From NCBI GenBank assembly GCA_035547915.1, contig DASZTS010000027.1:1-64000 (forward strand): a stretch of DNA of 64,000 bases, in the 5' to 3' direction. Positions 57,874 through 64,000 of the stretch are shown piece after piece. Source of the stretch: DASSFG01 sp035547915 (GTDB lineage Bacteria; Planctomycetota; Planctomycetia; Pirellulales; JAICIG01). A program made the position numbers and the translations under genes. Under the pieces are notes generated by a model, which did not search any database, was not told the origin of the DNA, and worked only from the letters and a program-made list of their open reading frames with translations. Every line of letters starts with the position of its first letter. Positions within the stretch are counted from its first letter, which is position 1.

Positions 57874-58378
57874 AAACGCTTCGGCGGCTATCTGCTGCCA
57901 TCTGCCCGCTCGACGCCCGACTCCGGGTCGCCGCACGGTAAATTGAAGTTGCGCGACGAATCAACGTTTTTTGATCGTGCCACTTGTTGCGGGGTATCGA
58001 CCGGCGTATCATGAGGAATCAGGCGGAATGTTCCGAGCCCAACGCTCGCCGTGAACCCCGCCAAACGCATCAAACGGGTCAGCCAGTTTGGCCGCCGACG
58101 ACTCTGGGCAAGCAGCGTCGCGGCAGAGGCGTTTTTCATTCTTTTTCGATGAAGTCCGCACCTGCCCCGATGCGCGTCGCCGGCTCCTGCTAGGAGCTTA
58201 CTGACCTTTCTCTAAACTGCCACCGAGCAGTCGTCTTGCGCGCCTGTCGCGCCGGAACATTGCCCGTACGCCAGGCGTTGTTGTCGACTGGTCCGTGCGA
58301 CTGCGCGGCAGCTTACCCGTATATCGATTCTCGGTCGGTTTCATTGGCCTGTTGGGGGTGCGGAACGAGGAGAGTTAC
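57874..58378. other. gene-poor stretch
   Basis: About 500 bases before the HTH gene with no supported gene. Short frames on both strands lack starts. The right end carries GAGGAGAG, the ribosome binding site of the HTH gene. No clear promoter was picked. Confidence 0.4.
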
Positions 58379-58903
58379 ATGAGTTTGTCTGAGCTCGACG
58401 CGCAGGGATTTCGCACGGGTCCCGCGACGCCGAACGACGCTAGTGCGCCCGAGCGGCAACTGCATCGCATCCAGGAGGTGCGTCAGCAGCAGGGGGTTTC
58501 GCTACGTAGAGTGGGACAGATACTGCATACGGATATCCGCGAACTGCGGCGCGAGGAAGAGCCCGCCGCCGACTTACCCATCAGCCGCCTCTACCAATGG
58601 CAAGCAGCGCTCGAGGTACCGGTGGCCGATCTGCTCGTCGACACGGGCGTGGGGCTATCGACGCCCGTGTTAGAGCGTGCGCGTTTGGTACGCATCATGA
58701 AGACGGTTGCGGCCATCCAGGAGAAGGCGCCGAACACGTCGATTCAGCGCTTGGCCCAGACCCTGGTCGAGCAAGTGTTGGAGATCATGCCAGAGTTGAA
58801 GGGAATCAACCCGTGGCATTCGGTCGGGCAGCGTCGCTCTCTCGAGGAGTACGGACGCATCGTCGAGCGAACGTACTCAGATCAAATGTGGAACGAGCCG
58901 TGA
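58379..58903 (+). CDS. XRE-like helix-turn-helix protein
   Basis: 174 residues from the ATG at 58379, six bases after GAGGAGAG. Residues 28-85 form an XRE-like HTH (LHRIQEVRQQQGVSLRRVGQ; ILHTDIRELRREE; ISRLYQWQAALEVPVADLLV). The rest is helical (ERARLVRIMKTVAAIQEKAP; NTSIQRLAQTLVEQVLEIM). Probably a DNA-binding regulator conserved in planctomycetes. Convergent with the lipoprotein gene at 58924. Confidence 0.8.
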   Translation: MSLSELDAQGFRTGPATPNDASAPERQLHRIQEVRQQQGVSLRRVGQILHTDIRELRREEEPAADLPISRLYQWQAALEVPVADLLVDTGVGLSTPVLERARLVRIMKTVAAIQEKAPNTSIQRLAQTLVEQVLEIMPELKGINPWHSVGQRRSLEEYGRIVERTYSDQMWNEP

Positions 58904-58923
58904 GCTCGGGTCCACGCGGTGCA

Positions 58924-60063
58924 CTACTGCTTCATCGCACCGGGATAGCCGCCGGCGGCTTGCTGCAGCGGACGGCCATATCGATCGACGGACGGCTGGC
59001 TGGGATAGGTGTCGGTGGCCGGGGCAGAGTTGGTCTGCGGATAGCGAGACGTCGTAGTGACTCCCATTGACTGGGCACCGCCCGCCGTCGGGTAGCCCGC
59101 ATTGCCACCCATGGCCGGGTTCGTTGCGTACCCGGCCGCACCGCCCGTCGCAGCGCCCGCACCCGGCACATAGTCGCCCGTGCCTCCGGGGCGGTAGTGC
59201 GGATCGGCCTGACTGGTGGCGTTGGGATCGGCGTTGTACGGTCCCGCAGGCGATTGGTAGGGTGGGGTACCGGCCGGAGCGTAACCCGTGTTGCCCGGCT
59301 GATAGTTCGTGTTGCCGGGCTGGTACTGCTGGTCGGTCTGCGCCGGTGCCTGTTGATAGCCGCCCGGTTGGCCGGCCGCATTGTATGCGTCCTGTTGTCC
59401 GTATCCGCCGTTGGCTCCAGCGGCATCATACTGCGAATTGGTACCATAGCTGGCTCCTGCGCCAGCCTGATAGCGGGCGTCTGCCGTGCGCGTTTGTTCA
59501 TAGCTGCCCGCCGCGGCCGCGCCGCCGTACTGATCGGTACCCGGTTGCCCGAATCCTCCGGCCGCCTGCTGATAGCCGGCCGGCTGACCACCGTATGTGG
59601 CACCCGACGGATTCGCCCCGGCGGCGCCGCCTTGGAATTGTTCTGGATAACCGCCGCCGGCCGCTTGCTGTGCGTAGCCGTGCTCATACGGCGACGAGGT
59701 CGGCGCGGTGCCGCCTGCGCCCGCTCCGTACGCGTCTTGTGCACTGGCCTGGCCGATCGGGTACGCACCGTTCGTGCTCGGATAACCCGTCTGCCCTTGG
59801 GTACCGGCTTGGTCCATATAGCCTGGGGCTTGTTGCGAATACCCCTGTTGCTGTTGCTGCGAGTAGCCTTGCTGCTGCTGCTGCGAATACCCTTGTTGTT
59901 GTTGCGAATATTGCTGCGGCAAGCCGGCGGGCGGCGTGGTGGACGACTGCGAATAGGGTGGGGTCTTGGCGCCTGGCCACCAACCGGGCTTCGTGCCCTG
60001 ACAACCCACGGCGCCTAGCGTACAGAATGTAACGATGGCCCACCGCGCTAAAGAAGCTTGCAT
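58924..60063 (-). CDS. glutamine/tyrosine/glycine-rich putative lipoprotein
   Basis: 379 residues from the ATG at 60063. A signal peptide with a lipobox-like end (VTFCTLGAVGC, Cys21) suggests lipid anchoring. Residues 45-75 are tandem repeats of about nine residues (YSQQQQQG), and the rest is low-complexity sequence rich in Gly, Tyr, Gln, Pro and Ala (YGGQPAGYQQAAGGF; YQPGNTNYQPGNTGYAP). No globular domain is visible. Such a prion-like, disordered sequence on an anchored protein suggests a surface or matrix role. A good minus-strand promoter lies at 60334-60361. Confidence 0.75.
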   Translation of the reverse strand: MQASLARWAIVTFCTLGAVGCQGTKPGWWPGAKTPPYSQSSTTPPAGLPQQYSQQQQGYSQQQQQGYSQQQQQGYSQQAPGYMDQAGTQGQTGYPSTNGAYPIGQASAQDAYGAGAGGTAPTSSPYEHGYAQQAAGGGYPEQFQGGAAGANPSGATYGGQPAGYQQAAGGFGQPGTDQYGGAAAAGSYEQTRTADARYQAGAGASYGTNSQYDAAGANGGYGQQDAYNAAGQPGGYQQAPAQTDQQYQPGNTNYQPGNTGYAPAGTPPYQSPAGPYNADPNATSQADPHYRPGGTGDYVPGAGAATGGAAGYATNPAMGGNAGYPTAGGAQSMGVTTTSRYPQTNSAPATDTYPSQPSVDRYGRPLQQAAGGYPGAMKQ

Positions 60064-60333
60064 CGCTAAGGCGCCCTTCGGAATATGCCTGTCAGAGAAA
60101 TGACGCGGCAAGATCGGAGCGAATGCATCCGACCGGCGGTCTTCTTCCCTGAAGACTGGGACTTGGTGATGTGTGCGTTTGGCGCCACGCTCGACCGCTC
60201 GGGGCCGTGACGTCGCGTCCTAGACTGGTATTTCGGATCGGCGGCCTGCTTTTCTTTATGCAAGCCGGAAAGTTTGCCTACGCAATACGACCGGAAGCGC
60301 GATGGGTGCGCCGGCGGGTGTTTTCGGAGGCGG
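60064..60333. other. leader region of the lipoprotein gene
   Basis: No gene. If the promoter at 60334-60361 is used, this is a 5' leader of about 260 bases, long enough for post-transcriptional control. No known riboswitch was recognised. Confidence 0.35.
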
Positions 60334-60361
60334 ATTATAGGGTGGCCCGGTCGCCGGTCAA
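60334..60361 (-). promoter_or_regulatory. predicted promoter upstream of the lipoprotein gene
   Basis: On the minus strand TTGACC at 60361-60356, a 16-bp spacer and a perfect TATAAT at 60339-60334. Strong match to sigma-70 consensus. Confidence 0.6.
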
Positions 60362-60512
60362 CGCCAGTATTGTGCCTGCGCGCAAGACCTTGGGGGTTTG
60401 CGACAAACGGGCGGCCGCGACTGTTTTGGCAGGCCAGGCTACCCCAAGCCGAGTGCGAAAACTCGAAACGGGGCGAGTTGGGCAAGGACGCAAAGAACAC
60501 CTCGCGAATTCG

Positions 60513-61580
60513 CTAGCGGCGCGTGGTTGCGGCGGCGCGGCTGTTCGTTTCCGGCGCCCCCAGCCGCACGACGAGTTGTTCCAACACGGTGCGGGCACGG
60601 GCGGGAGCGGAGCTCGACCCCTTGAGCGCCAGGTCGGCGTCCAGCAGCCATTGATAGATGCGGCCTGCCCGCTGCCGGCCGAGCCGGCGAAGTTGTGCTT
60701 CCACCTTCTGGATCACGAACGGCTTCACACCGGCCGATTCCAGCGCCTGACGCATATTGGGGCGCCTGCCGCCGGCCTCGGCCTGCTCGATGGCGCGGGT
60801 GGCGGCGGCGAAGCGGCGCAGCGTCGATCCGATCTGGCCCATGACGGCGATCGGATTCTCGCCCGAAAGGAGCAGACGATCGAGTTCGAGGAGCGCCTCG
60901 CCCGTGCGTCCCTCGACGGCCGCGTCGAGCATGTCCCAGGCGGTCTTGGCCCGCCATCCCCCCACAAGCTGTTGCACAAGCTCAGAATCGATCGGTCGAC
61001 CCTGGGCCGAAGCCGCCAGCTTGGCCAACTCCTGATCGATCAGCCCGAGCTCGGGGCCGACGATCTCCAAGAGCGAGTCGGCCGCGTCGCGTTCGAGCCG
61101 GGCGCCGTGGCGATCGCGCGCCAACGTGGTCAGCCATTTGCCCAATTTCGCCGGCGGCGGAGATTTGCACTCGACCGCCAAGCCAGACGCCGCCAGTTGT
61201 TTCGCCAACCGTGTGTTGCTGGGCCACGATCGCACCACGAGGACGAGCGTGTTGGCACGGTTGGTTCGCGCGGCCAACTCCTCGATCTGCCCCCGATGGT
61301 CCGAAACGAAATCGTCGGCATCGTCTACGACGACCAGCCGGTGTCCACCGCCGAACAGTCCCACGGTCAGTAGCTCGTCCGAGACGGTTCGCCATTCGGC
61401 GTTCTGGCCGTCGAAGCGCGTCAGGCCGAACTCGGCCTCATCCTCGCCCAACACGACGCGCCGCAGTTCGGCCAGCACCAGGGTTTTTAGGAACGGCTCG
61501 TCACCGAACAAGACGCAACAGCCCGCCGGGGGAGAATGGGCCTGCTCGGCGAGGAAGTCGACGGCGTGAACGCTTGCCAT
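60513..61580 (-). CDS. holA: DNA polymerase III subunit delta
   Basis: 355 residues from the ATG at 61580; an ATG at 61589 is possible but overlaps the -10 element. HolA-type features: CCVLFGDEPFLKTLVLAELR in place of a P-loop, VGLFGGGHRLVVVDDADDFV, and the C-terminal lid and helical domain (LDRLLLSGENPIAVMGQIGS; QVEAQLRRLGRQRAGRIYQW). Delta opens the sliding clamp as part of the clamp loader. Possibly leaderless: TATAAT ends seven bases before the ATG. Confidence 0.9.
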   Translation of the reverse strand: MASVHAVDFLAEQAHSPPAGCCVLFGDEPFLKTLVLAELRRVVLGEDEAEFGLTRFDGQNAEWRTVSDELLTVGLFGGGHRLVVVDDADDFVSDHRGQIEELAARTNRANTLVLVVRSWPSNTRLAKQLAASGLAVECKSPPPAKLGKWLTTLARDRHGARLERDAADSLLEIVGPELGLIDQELAKLAASAQGRPIDSELVQQLVGGWRAKTAWDMLDAAVEGRTGEALLELDRLLLSGENPIAVMGQIGSTLRRFAAATRAIEQAEAGGRRPNMRQALESAGVKPFVIQKVEAQLRRLGRQRAGRIYQWLLDADLALKGSSSAPARARTVLEQLVVRLGAPETNSRAAATTRR

Positions 61581-61587
61581 GCGAGGC

Positions 61588-61617
61588 ATTATAGGGGCGG
61601 CGCGGCACGGCTGTCGA
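61588..61617 (-). promoter_or_regulatory. predicted promoter of holA
   Basis: On the minus strand TCGACA at 61617-61612, an 18-bp spacer and TATAAT at 61593-61588. The expected start site is at or one base before the ATG at 61580, so the mRNA may lack a leader. Confidence 0.55.
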
Positions 61618-61638
61618 ACCGCATCTTCCGAGGGCGAT

Positions 61639-63078
61639 CTATGCCAACAACGGCTTCACGACCTCGCCGTGCACGTCGGTCAGGCGGAAGTCGCGACCCT
61701 GGAAGCGGAACGTCAGCCGTGTGTGATCGATGCCCAGACAGTGCAACAGCGTGGCGTTCAGATCGTGGATGTGTACGCCGTCGCGGACGATGTTGTAGCA
61801 ATAGTCGTCGGTCTCGCCGTAGCTGATGCCCGGTTTGATTCCGCCGCCGGCGAACCACATCGTGAAGCAGCGGCCGTGATGGTCGCGGCCGTAGTTGTCC
61901 TTGGTCAGTTGTCCTTGGCTGTAAACGGTGCGCCCGAATTCGCCACCCCAGACGACGAGCGTCTCGTCGAGCAGTCCGCGGGCCTTCAGATCGGCCACCA
62001 ACGCCGCACTGGGCCGGTCGACGTCGCGACACTGTCCGCGGATCTGCGTCGGCAGCCCGCCATGTTGGTCCCAGCCACGATGCATCAATTGCACGAAACG
62101 CACACCGCGCTCCACCATGCGCCGCGCCAACAAGCAATTGCGCGCGAAGCCGCCATCGGTCCCCTTGTCGTCGATGCCGTAGGCGTCGAGTGTGTCTTGG
62201 GTCTCTTGCGACAGGTCGGTCAGTTCGGGCACCGAGGCCTGCATGCGGTAGGCCATTTCATATTGAGCGATGCGCGTGTTGATCTCCGGGTCGCCGAACG
62301 ATTCGGCCGCCAGCCGGTTCAGATCGCCCACGCCGTCGAGCATGCGGCGGCGCGTGGTGCGATCGATGCCCGGAGGGTCCGACAGGTAGAGCACGGGATC
62401 GTGCCCCGAGTGCAGCCTCACTCCCTGGTGTTGCGTCGGCAGGAATCCGCTCCCCCAGAGACGCGAAAAGATCGGCTGGTCGGTCTTGTTGCCGCTCCCC
62501 TGCGAAATCATGACGAGGAAGGCCGGCAAGTTTTCGTTCTCGCTGCCGATGCCGTAGCTCAGCCAGCCGCCCACGCTGGGCCGGCCCGGCTGTTGCGCGC
62601 CGGTCATGATGTACGTCGTGGCCGGATCGTGATTGATCGCCTCGGTGTGCAGCGATTTGACGATGGCCACGTCGTCGACGATCTCCGCGACGTTCGGCAA
62701 CAGCTCGCTGACCCAGGCCCCGCACTGGCCGTGCTGCTTGAATTCAAACATCGGGGCCACGCAGGGAAACGATTTCTGTCCCGACGTCATACCGGTCACG
62801 CGCTGCCCCATCCGTATCGACGCGGGCAATTCTTCGCCGTGGTGCGACTTGAGCGCCGGCTTGTAATCGAACAGGTCGATGTGCGACGGACCACCCGACA
62901 TGAACAGGTAGATCACGTGCTTCGCCTTCGGGGCGAAGTGCAAGGCATCGAGCGTGCCGCCGGCGAACAGCCGGTCGTTGAGCAGCGAGGCCAGTGCGGC
63001 GGTGCCGATGCCGGCGGCGGTGCGGCCAAAGAACGCGCGCCGGGTCAGGAATTGAGAGAGTGCGGGCTGAATTGCCAT
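61639..63078 (-). CDS. DUF1501-family exported protein (TAT signal)
   Basis: 479 residues. The N-terminus LTRRAFFGRTAAGIGTAALA is a twin-arginine signal. The DUF1501 body has an alkaline-phosphatase/sulfatase-like fold: HVIYLFMSGGPSHIDLFDYK, INHDPATTYIMTGAQQPGRP, HRGWDQHGG and GGEFGRTVYSQGQ. In planctomycetes such genes usually follow a DUF1549/DUF1553 gene, as here, and the pair is thought to act on extracellular substrates. Enzymatic activity is unproven. Confidence 0.93.
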   Translation of the reverse strand: MAIQPALSQFLTRRAFFGRTAAGIGTAALASLLNDRLFAGGTLDALHFAPKAKHVIYLFMSGGPSHIDLFDYKPALKSHHGEELPASIRMGQRVTGMTSGQKSFPCVAPMFEFKQHGQCGAWVSELLPNVAEIVDDVAIVKSLHTEAINHDPATTYIMTGAQQPGRPSVGGWLSYGIGSENENLPAFLVMISQGSGNKTDQPIFSRLWGSGFLPTQHQGVRLHSGHDPVLYLSDPPGIDRTTRRRMLDGVGDLNRLAAESFGDPEINTRIAQYEMAYRMQASVPELTDLSQETQDTLDAYGIDDKGTDGGFARNCLLARRMVERGVRFVQLMHRGWDQHGGLPTQIRGQCRDVDRPSAALVADLKARGLLDETLVVWGGEFGRTVYSQGQLTKDNYGRDHHGRCFTMWFAGGGIKPGISYGETDDYCYNIVRDGVHIHDLNATLLHCLGIDHTRLTFRFQGRDFRLTDVHGEVVKPLLA

Positions 63079-63119
63079 GGCGGATGAAAACTCGGATACG
63101 TTGATGATGGATTCGTCGC

Positions 63120-64000
63120 TCAGTTGCGCGTGATGGCTTCGTCCAGGTTCAACAGGACGCTCGCCGCCGTCGCCCAGGCAGCCAATTCGGCTGGCTCGAA
63201 CCGTTCGTCGCGCGGCGACTCGCCCACGGACAGTAACTTGAGGGCCGCGTCGTGGTCGGCGCGAAAGGTTGCCCGTTGCTCCTCGACCACTCGCCGCATG
63301 ACGTTCGCCTCGCGGTCGTTCGGCAAGCGGGCCAGCACCAGCCGGAACGCGAGCGCCAGCCGCTCGTCGGTCGTGCCGGGGTGACCGAGCAGCCGTTCGG
63401 CCAATTTACGGGCCGCCTCCAGGTAGGTCGGATCGTTCAAGAGGATCAAGGCTTGTAGCGGCGTGTTGGTGCGTGCTCGGCGGACGGTGCAGACCTCGCG
63501 ATCGGGTGCGTCGAAGGTCGAGAGCGTCGGCGGCGGGCTGGTGCGCTTCCAGAACGTGTACATCGTGCGGCGGTAGAGATCGATGCCGTGGCTCTGGATG
63601 TAGACCTGCGCCGTCCAATTGGCTCCGTCCTCGCGCGACATCAGCTCTTCCCACAATCCGGGCGGCTGATAGGGCGATACGCTCAATCCGCCGATCCGAC
63701 CGTCCAGCAGGCCGCCGGCGGCCAATGCCTGGTCGCGGATCGCCTCGGCCGGCAGTCGCAGGCGACTCATGCGGGCGAGCAAGCGGTTCTCGGGATCGGC
63801 TTGCAGCGAGGCTTCCGTCGTGACGGAACTCTGCCGATACGTGGCCGACGTCACCATCAGCCGCAGCAGGTGTTTTACGTTCCAACCGCTCTCGCGGAAC
63901 TCGGTGGCCAGCCAATCGAGCAACTCGGGATGGCTCGGCCGCTCGCCCTGCGACCCGAAATCCTCGGCCGTCTTCACCAGCCCCGTGCCGAAGAGCATCT
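63120..64000 (-). CDS. DUF1553 C-terminal part, cut by right edge
   Basis: About 293 residues of the C-terminal region of a PSCyt1/DUF1549/DUF1553 protein. Motifs: SHPELLDWLATEFRESGWNV, KHLLRLMVTSATYRQSS, RLPAEAIRDQALAAGGLLD and RARTNTPLQALILLNDPTYL. Full proteins have 800-1000 residues with a cytochrome-c-like N-terminus, which would lie beyond 64000. It ends 41 bases before the DUF1501 gene, on the same strand, so the two form an operon. Confidence 0.92.
   Translation of the reverse strand, partial: MLFGTGLVKTAEDFGSQGERPSHPELLDWLATEFRESGWNVKHLLRLMVTSATYRQSSVTTEASLQADPENRLLARMSRLRLPAEAIRDQALAAGGLLDGRIGGLSVSPYQPPGLWEELMSREDGANWTAQVYIQSHGIDLYRRTMYTFWKRTSPPPTLSTFDAPDREVCTVRRARTNTPLQALILLNDPTYLEAARKLAERLLGHPGTTDERLALAFRLVLARLPNDREANVMRRVVEEQRATFRADHDAALKLLSVGESPRDERFEPAELAAWATAASVLLNLDEAITRN

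Noticed and set aside
59067..60032. Plus-strand open frames opposite the lipoprotein gene
   Set aside because: Caused by the repetitive codons of the Q/Y/G-rich gene; no start signals.

Overview
This window looks like a chromosomal segment of a planctomycete, most likely a member of the Pirellulales. The evidence is the protein repertoire: DUF1559 pseudopilins, DUF1501 and DUF1553 neighbours, DUF1080 and CRTAC1 proteins, many leucine-rich-repeat and HEAT proteins, and small membrane proteins that begin with a motif like MTRRFQFSLR. The DNA is GC-rich with strong GC3 bias. Genes sit on both strands in short runs. No rRNA, CRISPR array or complete insertion sequence is visible.

Layout. Bases 1-11700 are mostly minus strand and hold paralogous surface or envelope genes: two LRR proteins, a HEAT protein, a LamG/propeller/thioredoxin protein and three small membrane proteins. 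Truncated and duplicated pieces lie between them (an SRPBCC fragment, a thioredoxin fragment, duplicated gene leaders), so this part appears to be rearranging. Bases 12158-16765 hold a thioredoxin-protease fusion, a kinase-like HisKA protein without an ATPase domain beside a receiver protein, ribosomal protein bS21 and a CBS protein. A tRNA-Ser(CGA) at 16954 has its own promoter and terminator and is followed by a decayed phage head-protein gene. Bases 17958-29139 carry small TM/LRR operons, an ArsR-SRPBCC operon, a TPR protein, two membrane metalloproteases and a HEAT-LRR fusion.

Bases 29319-40547 are more metabolic: an AroE-like dehydrogenase, a DUF1080 protein, the agmatine-to-putrescine pair aguB-aguA, a BioF-like enzyme, an ECF sigma factor with a membrane partner and an exported protein, a CtBP-like dehydrogenase, and rpsL-rpsG. 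Bases 40784-56642 mix membrane glycosyltransferase-like proteins, DUF1559 proteins, a FabH-like thiolase, a basic secretory protease, a sugar-phosphate isomerase-like protein, a penicillin-acylase-type hydrolase and an FG-GAP/ASPIC protein. Bases 56859-64000 hold a cysteine-rich exported protein, an HTH protein, a glutamine/tyrosine/glycine-rich lipoprotein, holA, and a DUF1501-DUF1553 pair cut by the right edge.

The most unusual signal is a dispersed repeat of about 80-105 bp, with about 13 copies, singly or in tandem. It has imperfect terminal inverted repeats and a central hairpin that looks like an intrinsic terminator on both strands. Copies lie between genes, mostly at gene 3' ends, and three overlap stop codons. 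A second theme is the family of about ten proteins sharing the same arginine/phenylalanine-rich N-terminus and one membrane segment, several of them too small for routine gene calling.
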